64,000 nucleotides of DNA, taken from assembly GCA_960531495.1 (NCBI GenBank), contig OY482866.1, forward strand, positions 8,534,207-8,598,206, given 5' to 3'. Below are positions 37,540 through 51,076 of this stretch, piece after piece (the first letter of the stretch is position 1; each line of letters starts with the position of its first letter). Source of the DNA: Zeus faber (lineage: Eukaryota > Chordata > Actinopteri > Zeiformes > Zeidae). The notes beneath the pieces are model-generated. The model ran no database searches and had not been told where the DNA came from. It was given only the letters and a program-made list of their open reading frames with translations. A program made the translations under genes and the position numbers.

Positions 37540-38612
37540 ATGGAGAAATGTCTGCGAGAGAGGGAGGAGTACTGCCGGGTGGAAGTCTGAGGCTGGGAGG
37601 GAGACCAAGGGCTGTAGTCTGAGATGTGATTAGTGCTGCTGTAATTGATCTTGTTGTAAGTCACGCTCTATCAAAGAGGGAGGCCGGTTTCAGAGTGCAG
37701 CCGTTCGTGGCGTCAAGAGAGCCGGCAGGTAAAAACTGCATGTTACTGTCGTGTATTGAGCAAAGCCACTTGTGTGCAATTGTTTTTGTATTTCTGAGGT
37801 GGGATTTTGCACTGCTGAGAAAGAAATGGCGACCGTTCATGTGGCGATCACCAACGGCGGCGTGAGAACTTGGGAGAACTTCAGGACAGAGTGTCAAGGA
37901 AGGTACAGTATCAACATGTCCTGGTAAGATGGTATTAACTAAACCAAATCAGCAGGCACTACCTTTTTTTGGAGGCAGAAAGTACTACTGTTATACTGTG
38001 ACTCTTATGCTGCTCTGTGGATTTATTTCAGGGACATGGAGCTAGAAGCCAGGCAAACACCCAGAGATTGATCTTTGTGGATGAGGCTGGTTTCAGCTTG
38101 ACGCTAGTGGGGAAGGAATGTGCAGAATGGGACAGGAGCACCGGGGTCAGACAAATCATCGGGGGTCGGAGTTAACGTCACAACATGTGAAGCCGTATCC
38201 TCTGATGGATTGCTGTTACATAATCCGTTAACCGGCGCCTCATTTCATTCCTGGACGGCCTCAATGGAAGCGCTGTGCCAGGTGAGGAGAGAGGGCGCCC
38301 GAGGGCCAAATGCGCAGACATTTGTAATTGTATTGTATGGGACAATGTGGCATTTCGACAAATCCCAGGACGGTGTCACTTATCGCCCTTCCCACCTCGC
38401 TCTCCATTCCTCGAACCCATCAAGGAATTGTTTTCCTCCTGCACCATCCACACGACTGGAGGAGGTCACTCCTGGACGCTGTGAATGCTGGGTGCCCGGA
38501 CGCATCTGCGGAAGGTTTCCAGACACGCAAAGAGACTTCTTCCCGGGTGTTTAGAGAGACAACATATGGTGTGAGGCGGATGAGAACTTGTTCAGAAGAC
38601 AGAGATGATTAG
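37540..38612 (+). pseudogene. Frameshifted IS630/Tc1-mariner-like DDE transposase relic
   Basis: Pieces of one transposase lie in order but in different frames. An N-terminal helix-turn-helix-like block (VIDLVVSHALSKREAGFRVQ) is at about 37638-37700. LIFVDEAGFSLT, with the first catalytic Asp, is at 38068-38103 (Asp codon 38080). SSDGLLLHNPLTG follows in another frame near 38196-38235. IVWDNVAF, with the second Asp (codon 38341), and PFLEPIKE, with the Glu (codon 38425), share a frame. LLDAVNAGCPDASAEGF comes in the third frame near 38465-38515. At least three frameshifts and a shortened Asp-to-Glu spacing show it is dead. A GTAAGA...TTTCAG pair (about 37924-38031) before the DEAGF block may be a remnant intron. 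Terminal inverted repeats were not found. Confidence 0.8.
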
Positions 38613-41600
38613 CATTGATCAGTGTACGTATACATTGTGGCAGACTCGGGGGCTTCTTACGTGTCCTTGTCTTGCAGGGAGGGGGCTATGGCAGGGCACG
38701 TGCGGGGAGAGCTTGGGAGCCAAAAAGCTCCGGACCACAGAACCTGGTCTCATCTTTAAGTTGTCTTTTTTGATTTCCTTTTCCCCACTTGAGCGCCGTT
38801 CAGTTGTGAACTATTTTGTGAATAAAACCCGCCGTGCTGGCACCACCTCACCTCTCTCTCCAAGTCCTTTATTTTTTGTTAGTCACATTTTGTGTATTTC
38901 GGAATCACACCATGCAAACCTCTTCGGGCTGATAGACAGAGAATAACAATGTATGATGCTCAATGCTCAAACTAATATGAAAAACGGAATAAAAACACAA
39001 AAGAAATCACTGTAAATAAAAACGATTTATAATCTTCAATTAATTTTAGGCAGGGAATGCTCTGTCATTACGCTGCATTGGATGACACGCCGGTCCGTTC
39101 GGACCCCAGCGACCTTCGTCTTCCAAAGCGGCTTTTGAACTTCGTCAAAAACAAAAACCTAAGTCGGCTCCACTTAATTACAGTCACGTTCACCTTGAGC
39201 GGAATAAAAGGCAGGACGGGAACGGTTAAAATGCCTGGTGCGTAGCAAGAGCACACGTGTGAGGGGGGCGTCCGTGGCACGTATCAAAAGTGTGTTTGTA
39301 TGTATGTAATGTTGATGTGTGTGTGTGTGTGTGTGTGTGGGAAGGTGGGTTTACTGCCTCTGCTGGGGATGAAGTCATAGCAACAGTCATCCTTCTGTGG
39401 CCAGTAGCGCCGGCGGGCAGCGAAGAGGAACCAGATGAACATGGCCTCAACCGGGGGGGGGGCTTCCTCTGCTAAACGCTGGCAGAAAATCCACTTGTGG
39501 GGCTGGAGGAGGCGTCCTGAAGGGCAGAAAGGACTCCTCCGCGCCGCCACATTATTCCCGTTTATTGCCCGATCGCCACGGGCTATTAGACAGAAAAATT
39601 AATTCGCATGATATCAGCCTTGGGATTGCGACCCCACGTAGGCCCGCTTGCCATGCACATGGAGTGGGACATTTCTAAAACTGATGTATTGATGTTTGAT
39701 ATTGAGATATTTTTGTGAAAGAAATATGTTAAATAGGTTTGAAATATATCATCATTTTGTAATTTGTAGTGCCGTGCAACAAGTTCATTATCTATTTTGC
39801 TTATTCACCTGGTTTATTTATCTTATGTTATGCATTCGGACGAAATACGTACATTTGGTTTGTTGTGTGAGGCATGCATTAGAATAAAAACTCTGAATTG
39901 AGCCCAGCAGCCTTTGACAATTCCACTCACAGAGCAGAATCTCTATAAAGAGACAAACTTTTCATCACCAAAGGCCCAACACTACAAGTCTGTGCTTCCT
40001 CTCCAGTGTCCACGTTCGCTCAGGACCTTTTTTTTTGTTATTCTAATTATTCGGATACTTGCGACGTGAGTGATGCACAGCGCTGATCGCTGTGCCCCTA
40101 GCATAGCGAGGCTCCAGGTAATTACCTAACTATGCCATATGGAAAGACCCGCATGTGTCCGCGGGGGCGAGGCGTGTTTGGATCTCACGGACGAGACTCG
40201 TGAGAGCCGATGAGCAACGCCTCAATCTGCCAACAGCCCTAAACAATCCCTTGGCGTCAGGCTAGCCGGCAGCATCGGAAAGAACGGTCGGCAGTTTGGG
40301 CTGCCGTGCGCCAGTGTTTAGTAGGATTTAATTAGAAGGGAAACAGACCGTTTGCTCAGCCACATGGCGATCGCTCTGGCAAGCTGCCGGGACCTTTAAT
40401 GACATGGTTTGTCCGTCGCTCCCCGTCGGTGGTCGAACAAGTGCGAATGTAACCTGCGGCGGTGATGCTCGCACCTCGAGGATGATTGAGGATTTGGAAG
40501 TGAGAACACTTGTCACTTTCCTTAATACTGAAGTTGTCTTCGAGTTGTCTCGAAAAAAAAAAATCTGTTTTATTGATGCAATCAAGCCGAATTGTGATGG
40601 AGACAATCATTTTGCACCATAGTAGGGAAATTTTCTATTTTTGTTTGTGCTTTTCTCGTCCTTGCAAGGAGATACTCTACAACTCGAATCGATTCATGTT
40701 TTTCGTTGTAAGTCTGTCAGAGATGCTCTGCCTGTGACATGTCTGCGGCCCGACGTCGGAGATAACTAATGCAAACTGACACAGGACACAATGTGCTGTG
40801 GCAAAAAAGAAAATAGCCATAAATAGCGCTGCCGGGATGACTAGGCACTAACTTATTCCGGTTTCACAGAAAAGCAGATGGGGGAGATACAAAAGCGGCT
40901 CAAAAACAGGCAGTCATTCCAAAAGGCGTCTTATTGTTAAACTCAAACGGCAGTTGACTGCTGAGGCGCCAGGAAAGAAACACGATAACATTCCAGTTTC
41001 GTGGAAAGCGTCAATAATTAAAGAGTTCTCGTTGAGCACAGTTTCTTTCCCCACTTTTTGGTAATGAATCTAGTCGTGATGATCGACGACACCGCAGCTG
41101 GTGAACCTTTGACGGAATTGGTGCCAAAATTTCCCCTTTGACTCTCTTACTACTGACGCCACAATGTTTGGCCCTTTATTACCATCGGCATTCTTCATTT
41201 TTTTCCCGTCATCAGCCGGTTATTGTTAATTCCACAGCTGTAATGGCTAAAAACGCAAAACCCGATCGAAGACGTCTGGCACCGGCAGAAGTTCATTCCT
41301 TATTCATTTGAAGGAATGTTCTATTCTGCTTTCAGAGGCTGTTTTCTAATTAGAGTCTCGGCCTCTCAGACGGTCCTCCCATCCATCATCCTCCGTCAAA
41401 GAATTTGTAACGCGGAATGCTGAAACGCTCAAATCTTAAATCTGAATGGGTGCCATTTCCACACACTGAAGCAACCGAGGAGACTATTTCTCAGACCGGG
41501 ACAAAGGAGCGGCAAAGACAAAGTTGATCCCCCGTTAATCCGCCCCAGTCGCCGAATCGGCCTCGCTAAACGCTGAGTTTGTTCATCATCGAATGCCACA

Positions 41601-42775
41601 AATCACCAGTGGCACAGAAAGACGTAGCGACCTGATCACACGGGCTATAAATGACGTTCCATTTTTGAAAAGCCCAAAGGTTGTTAGAGGTTCCACACGA
41701 GGCAAAAAAAAAAAAAAAAAAAAAAGCGTGTGGGGAGTGACGCCGGCGTGGAGGGGGTGGGGGCGGGGATGGAGGAGCTTTTTGATCAGTCTTTTTCGCG
41801 CCGCTTTCAATTGACTGTAATATCCCACAGAATGGACTCCTATTCAACAGCAAGGCCGTGCTGCGGCTCGTTACCATAATTACAACATAAATCCCGAATG
41901 TGCAGCTGAGAAGTGACTCTGTGCAGCCATGGAGCACGTCGGGTACTTTGGGTTAATTTCAAGACAAAGAAAAAAAAAGAAATGTCCCATTCAAGATTGA
42001 TGATTACGGTAGATTGAGATTTGAATGACGTTGATATTGGAAACGAGTGCATTGGAAATGAGTGCGTTCAATTGACTCATTAGTTCCCTCTATTGTGTAT
42101 TTTCAAATGAATCGATCCCAACAGGCGGACAGAAATCATATACATGTCATTCGACCACTTCTGAGGCCGTTCCCTTTCGCTTTGTTATGATAAATTACGT
42201 ACATACACGCTCCATGGAGCAGCCTGGCGTGCAAATATATGCGTATTTTGTTTATGCTGTTCATTTCCATCTTTTTTTTTTTTTTTTTTTTTCAAGTGGA
42301 TCAGTTCAAGGCGTGTTAAGCTTTGGTTATTTCATGCATTTATTTATTTATTTATTTATTTTTGTCATCAACGACCCCTGTCCGTGTGTTCGAGTTTGAA
42401 CAGGAAGAGATGAAGTCTGCGTTATTCATGCCTAATTTAATTCGCCCAAATGGCTGAGCGATTCTCTTTCAGTCGCAAAGGTGTAAAACATGACCGGCTT
42501 AATGAGGGAGCCTGGCGTCCTGTCGCCTATGTGAGTAATAGGCGGTGGTTTCGCTTATGGTATGTTGTCTTGGCTGTCCTCGCTCATCAATTGTATATTT
42601 TAAAGCCGTTAAACACTTTGGGGAAATACCTTCTCCATTACCAAGGCTGGGGTGTTGCTCTTTATAATGACAAATGAATATCACATGTAAACTGACCTTC
42701 ATTTAATGTTAGTGGCATGAACTCCATGTTTATAATCCGTCACGCTAGCCTATGTCTCACCGCTAATGGGTTGGG
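38613..42775. other. Gene-free stretch, partly unique high-complexity sequence
   Basis: A GT run lies at about 39317-39338, an A run at 41704-41724, a T run at 42271-42292 and a TTTA run at 42338-42362. The 38640-38880 segment, with AATAAA at 38820, may be 3' sequence of the adjacent transposon relic. The 39900-41560 segment is repeat-poor and AATTA-rich, a possible regulatory region without direct evidence. Confidence 0.3.
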
Positions 42776-42960
42776 CCGGACTTTATTGATCTATATTGAA
42801 GGGAAATTCATTGTCCATGTCATATGGCCATAGGAATCGGAATAACACGAACATTTCAAGTTCAAGTTCAAGTTCAAGAGATTATTTGTCACATACATAT
42901 ATACATACGGTGAAATGTGATGACACCCGCTGATTTAACAGCAATACTGTTATAATAACA
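42776..42960 (-). mobile_element. Two LINE 3'-end remnants
   Basis: On the minus strand, GACAATGAATTTCCCTTCAA then ATCAATAAAGTC (about 42829-42778) is one LINE end. CACATTTCACCGTATG, TGTGACAAATAATC and repeated CTTGAA (about 42925-42855) form another, of the same type as 49080-49170. Both lack coding sequence. Confidence 0.5.
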
Positions 42961-45019
42961 AATATACAATACAAATTAATATATATATATTATTATTATT
43001 TTTTAAATCTCATGTAAGGAATGCATGTGCCTGTTATACAAGGTAAAAACTTTGTTATGAAGAGCATTTCAATGTTTCAGATGACTGAGAATTTATACAT
43101 TTAATAATATGTCGGAATGATTGTCTGAACCTTACAGTCCGACAATTAGGGGTGAAAATAAATCTATAAGTAAAAAAAAACACATTTGTTTATCTAGAAC
43201 ATTGTGTTGTTATTTATAAGAAAATTCACCTCAGCTGCCTGGGATGGCGGACCCCGCCTCCAAACACTGGAAACAGCCTATAGAGGAGCACATGAATTAA
43301 TAAACAGATAATTTAATGGCTTTTCCTTAAGGAGTGCCAGTTTTAAAAATATATACTGTATATATAAAATACGGCATTTCTTAACAAAATGATGTTACGG
43401 ATTACCACTTAAATATGCCCTGATATTTTGTCCTTCGTTCTTTTTTAACCATGGAGGTGTCAGGTGGCAGAGAATGAGTGAGTAGAGCAAGAAAAAAATG
43501 AATACGTTTTACGAATGAGTTCGGAATGCAATTGAAAGAAATCGAGGAATGGATAGAATCTGGGAACTGGCCGTCAACCCCAGTGGGTTGTGGATGTCCA
43601 GTGTTTTGTAACTTTTGGGACTTATTCGATGCGTTGTTCCTTGCGGGCAGGATTATTATTTTTCAAGGCAGGAATAACAAACACAATTCAGTTTGAATTT
43701 AGGGGGATTACCTTGCCAAAAAACACAACGACATCACTGCCCTTCATTAAAACAGTCCACTGGCCACTTACCGAGCTCTAAATAAAACATTACCACATTA
43801 TCAATTCTGGAGAAGAACAACCCCAATGACATTGCAATGATTTTAATCAAGCTTGTGGTCAAATGGTCTTCATTTGCCTTACAAATCACCACCAGAGTAA
43901 ATCGGAGCCTGAACTGCAGGGGATTTTTAATCCAGGCAAATCCAAAAAAAAAAAAAAAAGAGTTAGGGAAGAAAATAAAAGTCATATAGTGCAAAACTAG
44001 CCTATCCTGTAGTGAGACTTTAGACGCCATGACCCCATGACCTTAGGATGCATGACAAAATGTTAGTTGGACCAGCAAGGTATCGACAGTTTTCTTATGA
44101 TATTCCAGATTCCACAGTCACCATCATACAAGTAATTTGAGCCTCTAAAGTTCAACTAGGTACTTGGAATGGTGATGGTATTTCAATGATGGCATGATTA
44201 TTCACGATTGCAGACTCACTCACTGTGAAATTGAATTATTCCTTCACACTTCACACTCAGCCGGTCCCCATGCCGACACGTTCATTGAGTCATTCGGCTC
44301 AATCTTCATTTTCAGGTGAAGGCGGCGGAGAAAAGTCCTTCCACCCCAAAACATTTAAGGTGAGTGCTGGCTATGTTCACCTGGGCTCGGTGACGCCAAC
44401 GAATCGGCTCTGTTTACCCTCCGGTCGCCTGCCATGGTGATGTTCAATTACTGATCATGTTATGAGGGACAATGCATTGCAAATGGAAAATCAACGTGCA
44501 ATTTGCTGTTGATATCGACAACATGACAACCCAAGAATAAATTATTATATAGCGACATGAACTCCAAATCTCAATCTATTCTAAGCATCTGAGCAGACAG
44601 GCGTCTATGGGGCTGCAAACCCAAAGCAACACATCACACCAGATTTTCTTTTTTTGTTTGTTTTTTTTTTTTCATTTTTCTGTCAACACTCATATCAACA
44701 CTGTGCTAATGGGCCGAAGTGCCGACCCTGCGGCTCGAAAAAACCACAAATGGGGAACAAACAAACGGTTGAAGGGCTTGTGCAGCGCAGACCCCACGCC
44801 GTACCAGGAAAAGACTAACGACTGAAGCGTGGCGAGCAAACAACACTTTGTCGCGGCTGGAAGTATAGGAAGATGAAATACAGAGACAGAAATTTTACTT
44901 ATACAATTCTGCTGAGTTTGTTGGTGCAATCGTTGGTCGTCCCGGACAAGAGATTCTACATTCAAGAGATGTATCAACATCGGCCTTATGTGCTTAAATT
45001 AAAATCTAGACAAAAAGAA
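42961..45019. other. Gene-free stretch
   Basis: AT-rich sequence with an A run at about 43947-43961 and a T-rich tract near 44650-44675. No gene recognised. Confidence 0.35.
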
Positions 45020-45090
45020 TATGATAATACAAGGTAATGAAAGACAAGATAAGATAAGCGACAACTTTATCGATTGCCATGGTAGAAATT
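45020..45090 (-). mobile_element. LINE 3'-end remnant with TTATC/TTGTC tail
   Basis: The minus strand reads ATCGATAAAGTTGTCG, then TTATC, TTATC, TTGTC. This is the same end and pentamer tail as at 10001-10046, here with both pentamer words of the 18-20 kb satellite. Confidence 0.45.
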
Positions 45091-48000
45091 GGCCACAAAT
45101 ACCAGTAACATTGTAAGATGTTTATTTGGGGATTCGTTATATATCTTACAAAAAAGTCTTCATGCAAATTGAACAAAACCCCCCCATAATAAGTACATTC
45201 CTAAACCATGGTACATTATTATAACACCATTCCCTGTAGTGGAAGGGTCTTCAATGACCAAACCCCTTAGAGTGGAGGCGTCATACCCATTCAAGCTGGG
45301 AGTGGGGCGGGGTAGATATTTTATATCTAGATTTTTTATCATTACATTTTATTTTATTACTATTATTTGTTATAAAATATAGTTATGATCATTTACCGTA
45401 TATCATGAGTCAAACGTGTTGTTCTAATTTTTTCATAGATCATACATCAAAAAGTCACACACCCCCTTTGCCTATGGTATTGGTTCCTTCCAAAAGTTGC
45501 AGGATGATATCAGTTGGTACACAGGTATGTGACAGAGTTGCCAAGTCTGCTTATAATATGTGACTTTGGGCTTGAAAATTAAAATGTAACTAGTTGAACT
45601 AGTTGAAGTTGAACTAAGAATCTATAGAAGAAATAATCATCTATACATAGGGAAGTTCACTGTTCACTTCCCTCTCTCATGTCCCTCTGTGCGTAAAAGC
45701 CCAGTCACATACGACAGGGAGGAGAAGTATAAAGTTGCTCCAGTCTTAAAATGGAAATAAGCGAAATAGGAGAAGTCAGGAATTGACAAATTGAAGAAAC
45801 GTGCAACTTGCATGCACACGCTCCGGCTCCTAGTCACCCCCTCCCTCCGCAGAGCGCTTTTTTGCGCAAAATCAAATGCACCGAATTGTTTTTTCCTGGT
45901 TCTCTGTAGGTTCAAAACCAAAGGGAACGTTGTTCACTGTTAAGGCAACGCACCTTCATGTTGCCGTGACATGCCAGAGAAGAGATATATATAATCCCCC
46001 CTCCCCTTTGCTTGCATGGCGCCCCTGCCATGGAGGCATGATTGCTTTGAAACATCAATGGTTATTACTGCATAGTATGTAGAGGAGCAAATATTTTCGA
46101 ATTTTGTTGGCAGTTTGGTGATGGGAGGGAGGGCGTTGAGTGCCTAACTTTGGCGAGGAACAGAGGGTAATGGAAACAGAGCAATGTGCGGCGGCATAGC
46201 TGCACTTATCAGTTCAATGAGCTGTGAGCCGCTCAGGCTCAGGCCTACATCAGTGGATCTCCGAAACCCATCTGTGTAAATAACGTCTCACACCGCGCAA
46301 AAAACTATATAATCATGAATCACCACTGTCGTCTCTCTGAAGGCCTTTACAGCAATAAATCTGCACTCCCAGGCGGAGTAGGACAACAAGAGTACGAGAG
46401 CCAGGCTAAAGAATCCTCCCTCCCCGCCCTCGCACGCCGTGAAAGGCCAAATCTGAAACCTGAAACGGCTCGCATCACAGCACAGAAGTCTCAAAAGTGA
46501 AGGTTAATAGAAACGCCAAGTCCAAAGTTAACCCGCTACTTTCTGGCTGCAACATAATCCAGCACAAATCAGAGGCTGATTGCCATTGTCTCACCGAAGA
46601 TTTAAGACTGGAGCGAAGATGGAGAGGGTTTTCTATGTTTCAATGTTTTCAACTAGGTTATTATTGGCGCTCATATCAAAAACCACCAAATGATAATGTA
46701 TCAGCATCCCTTAAATTGGTTAGGTGCTGCACGTATAACTGATATACTATTGTACATTTTGTATACTATTTGTATATGTATTATATATTTTATAGCTTAT
46801 AATTTGACTTTTCTTTGTATATTGGCAATTTTTGTGCTTTTATTGGGCCGTTTTTGAATATTTGGCTGTTTTATGTTATTTTATTTATTTGACTGTTTTT
46901 GAATACTTGATTCTTTTTTCCCACGTGGTAAATTATTTTTAATGCTAATTTATCCTGCACCAATCCTCGATTGTTGGAGAAATACGACAATAGGCATTGT
47001 TTTGGAAACAGTCTCTTCATATGAACTCTGAGAGACTCATTAAAACCCAGAGGCAATGTGTTTTAAAGGCTACATAACATACAAAAGGCTATTGCCCTAC
47101 ATAGAACATGTAAAACATCATTCACAAGATTGATAATGTGCATTTTTCTCTCACACACCACAACAAATTTCTCATACATGTCAATTTACCGATATAAGAG
47201 GCAGAATAAATTGTGATTCTAAAATCACATTTTACAACCGATCTCCAAAAGTTTGATGACTGGGACTTCCTTCTTGATTTGGAAGTTTATCACGTGTTTA
47301 AAGAATCGAATCATATACATTTCTCGATTATCCCCCAAACAGAAACACATACGCCGCGCGCGCTTCCTACAGTCAGTCAGCAAAAAAAACGCCCATTTCA
47401 TGTCGGCTAGAAATGTCACGGATTCCAAATTTGTGTGCCCTTTGTGGGATTGAAAACTCAGCGTGTGCTCTGGGCTTCCTTGTAGGCACACAGGTCAAAT
47501 TGAAAGGGACAAGGGGAGCGGAGGATGGCCAGAGAGCACACAAGAGGTTAGAGCACCTCCTCTGCTTTAACCAGTCGGACCAGGGATAAATGCCAAGCTG
47601 CTGAAAGGCCAAGCTCAGCCAAAAAACTGAGGGGAGTTGTTTAGTCTGTGAAATGTCGGCAGCTATATCGCCGTCGTCGCAATCCTTCTACAGGAAATTT
47701 AAAGAAAATCAGAGTAAAGACGTTGGGATCAATTGACCCTATCGAGGCCCGGCATTATTATTTTTGGCTGGCCATTAAAATCTCTTTCTCTCGACCATTT
47801 CTACACCCACCCAACATCCCTGAAGTTTTTCGAAAATAAAACAACCATTTAGCTGTAGCAGGTGTTGAATCGGATTTGAAATGGCCTCTTGTGCATCCCA
47901 TCTTATTTTGGTCGTTTGACCAACTTGGGTCAAGCGTTCGTATTGAATTGTAATTAGATGGTGGAAAAGTGCGATACAAAATACAAGTCCCCTGTCATTT

Positions 48001-48879
48001 GTTGATGATTATAGAATCGGATTCTGTAAGCTCAGAAAGCCTGTGAAAAGTACAGCTATTACTCTTTGGTAATGCTAAGTTTGTAAAACGCAGGGGCGGT
48101 GCTGACGGGGAGAGGATCATTTGCCTTAAGCATGAAGAATCACCCTGAGTCCAGCGCGTGGGGGAGCCTGAATAGGATCCATACCTCAAGCTTCCTCTGG
48201 CCCTCGTCCCAGATTTTGTCCCGACGCAGACGCGAGCTTCTTGACGGGCGACTTCACTGATCCATGAAAACGCTGCCATAGGGACACGGGGAAAGGGCAA
48301 CACAAATGATTTGGACTATATTGCTGTGATATTGAACGACTCTTCAAAACAGATAATTCATGTTAGTCCATCGGGCTGGGGGCCTGATATCAGCACGTGC
48401 AACGCACACAAGATCCAGCATTTTCTCTTCGGGGGATGTTGCTCATGTCTCAGTTTGGACCGTGTTACTCAGACCATTTTTAATTCCCTTGTGGGAGATT
48501 TGAATATATAAAAATATGATATTGAGTATTATATATAATACATGACATGCTTAATGTTTCAGTGTATATATGTTTCGCTTGAATGTATTGTTGTGACCGA
48601 TTCTTTTACAGCTGCAATAAGCAAAAATCAAGAGAATGATGATTGATGTGAACAAACTGACTTTCCACGCTCTCTTCCAGGAAATCAAATCATTAATCAA
48701 CCTAAGGTGGCCCAAAAGTACATGGTAAAAGGCTTGGGCAGATTTACGATTAAATCGTCAATCGATTTGATGGCAAATCGATTTCTCTTTTTTTTTTTTG
48801 TGGCCGCAATATTGGGGAGGTGTATTCAGTTGGCTGAGATCTGCAACCAAACCACTTAAATGCACATATCTGTATATAC
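45091..48879. other. Gene-free stretch
   Basis: Mostly unique sequence. The 46100-46290 and 47460-47830 segments are of high complexity. No exon, RNA gene or clear transposon recognised. Confidence 0.3.
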
Positions 48880-49170
48880 ATAGCCATATTCCTTCAACCT
48901 ATTCCATTTTATTTCAATTTATTTTTTATTGTATTTTATTCTATATATTTTTTATCTTATTCTATAAGTATTCCACTTACTGTATTACGTTTTAGGAGTC
49001 AGTTAGTCGGTCTATTAGAAAGGAATTTTCTACTATTTATTTTATTTTGTTTTTGTACTTTTTCCTAGGACTTATTGTGTGCTATCACCGGGTGCGTTGC
49101 ATTACATTTCACTGCATATATGTATGGAAGTATGTATATGTATGTGACAAATAAAAATCTTGAATCTTGA
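48880..49170 (+). mobile_element. LINE (L2-like) 3' untranslated end
   Basis: An AT-rich 3' region passes into CATTACATTTCACTGCATAT, TGTATGTGACAAATAAAAAT and a CTTGAATCTTGAA tail. It is the longest copy of this type in the window. No reverse transcriptase coding remains. Confidence 0.5.
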
Positions 49171-50265
49171 AAAACTTGATGCCACTAAATTCTTCTCAGT
49201 GAACTTTAATTTGCATGTTTTTAAATTCCCAGAAAACATTTTTTCCCACCTCCGGCACCAAAGCCTTATTTCTATCATCCATTACACATGCATTACTTGT
49301 GACAACGGGGAACGTGACATTTTAACATTTTCTCATATAATATGCTAATAACGAACATTAATTTAATAGTTTTTAGCTTGGCACATATATTAGCAGATTT
49401 TTGGGGTTTTATGTAGCCAAATGGCACTCCTTTCATGGAATTACTCTTTCTTCAGTTTTATATTATTTATGGTATTCTGTCAGAAATTCAACATCATTCT
49501 CTTTTGCTGTTTTTGGGAACTCCCCCATGATCGGTTTTCATGGCCTGGAGCGTGGGGACTTCCGTATTGATTCCGTCCCTCCACTGCATCCATTATCAGG
49601 CCTTTATCAGCACGGCCAGGAAGCTTGTGGTTATCTATTATCGCATTTATAGCCAGCCCCCAAACTTTCCAATTATTCTAATGTCTGTGTGCGTTTCAGG
49701 GACAGGATTTCCTGTGTGACACTTACTGTAAATGACAAAACGACAATAGTCATTTTTGAAAGAACGTGAATCTCATTACCTGCCAACAGGTTGGATGTTC
49801 ACATATTTAGATATTTATTCCTGTTAACATGTGTAAAAATGTGTCCACAGGTGCCCAAACCCGAAAGTACATACCCAGTGGAAAGAGCTCTATAGTCTAT
49901 GTATAGTACATGCAGATAACATATTATAGTCATCCAGAGTAATAATAAATATTATTACAATATTTAATCTAATTGTATTCCATCTTATTTTACTTAACCC
50001 CTCAGTCTTTTGACTTTTCTGTCATTCTTTGTCTTATTGTTTGAACTTGTTTTATTTCACTGAATTTAAAGCAGTTTTATTGAAAAGCACTTTTTCTGAA
50101 TGGTGCTATACGAAAAGCTCAGAAGAAGGCTTTTTTAAATGATTATAATGCAATTAATGCAAGTGAGTATGCAATAGGCTTAATACTTTCATAATTTTTT
50201 TTATTATGATCTTGCATTTACTTTTGTCAACCTTACTTTAATCTTGGTAATTGTACGCTTAATTC
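49171..50265. other. Gene-free stretch
   Basis: AT-rich unique DNA. The segment at 49500-49700 is of higher complexity. No gene recognised. Confidence 0.3.
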
Positions 50266-51060
50266 GGTATTGCAGGGACATTAAGCACTGGGGTTTCCGG
50301 GGTGGGTGGTGCGCTGGCGGGTTGGTGTGGGATGTGGTTGGCCGGGGGGCGACTGATTGCCAGGTGCTTTGCAGGGCCCCTGGGTGGCAGCTCGTCGTCG
50401 TGTGTCTGGGTTGCAGTGGGGGTTGAAGTGTGAGGGGGTGGCTGTCGGCCTTGCTCCTGCTGCACATCCTTAATGCGACGGGTGGACCAGTGCCGGGGCA
50501 GGTGGAGGGGCCGCATGTCAGGCTGTCTGCAGGTGTTGGCAGGGCTCTGTTCACCCCAGGGAGGTTGATGTTGAGGTGCCCTGTGTCCGGCGTACATGGC
50601 TACATGGGTGTGTGCCCGGGGCTTGTGGCTGAGTGGGGCATCTCGCCGGTTGCAGTATGCAGGCCTTGCTGTTTCACGGGGAGTGGATGAGCCTGGATAT
50701 TAGTCTAGTCCCACTGGCTGGCCCGCTGGGTGGATGGTATTGACGGGGTGGTGGTCTCTCGGCCGCAGGGCCTGGCTCCAGGCCTGTGAAGCGGCGCCTG
50801 CGGCCAGGGTTCTGCACTTGCAAGCGTGTCTTGTGCCTGCGCATTGGGGGTGGTTGTATGTGTGCACTTCAGGAGTGCAGGGTCATTTTGTGCTTTCTGA
50901 GACTGGTTTGTGCACCTCGGGGTCGTACATGGGTGTTGCTCTGCTGGTTCTTGACTTCTCTGTGGGTTTGGGGTTCTTCTGTGGCCACGGTGCAATGTGC
51001 TTGCAGTGTTCTTGCAGCCGTGGGTTGTCTATACAGCTGCAGGCATCGTAGTTGGCTGCT
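50266..51060. repeat. G-biased GC-rich block of unknown origin
   Basis: About 800 bp with a strong excess of G over C on the plus strand, sharply bounded by AT-rich DNA on the left. Frames on either strand are Pro/Thr/His- or Gly/Trp/Val-rich without known domains. It looks like a single inserted element, perhaps part of a retroelement or a satellite. I cannot name it. Confidence 0.4.
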
Positions 51061-51076
51061 AGGCCTATTTTACTTG

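Noticed and set aside
42450-42677. A 75-aa frame starting MAERFSFSRK
   Set aside because: No domain, no splice context and no neighbouring exons. Such a length is expected by chance in this much DNA.
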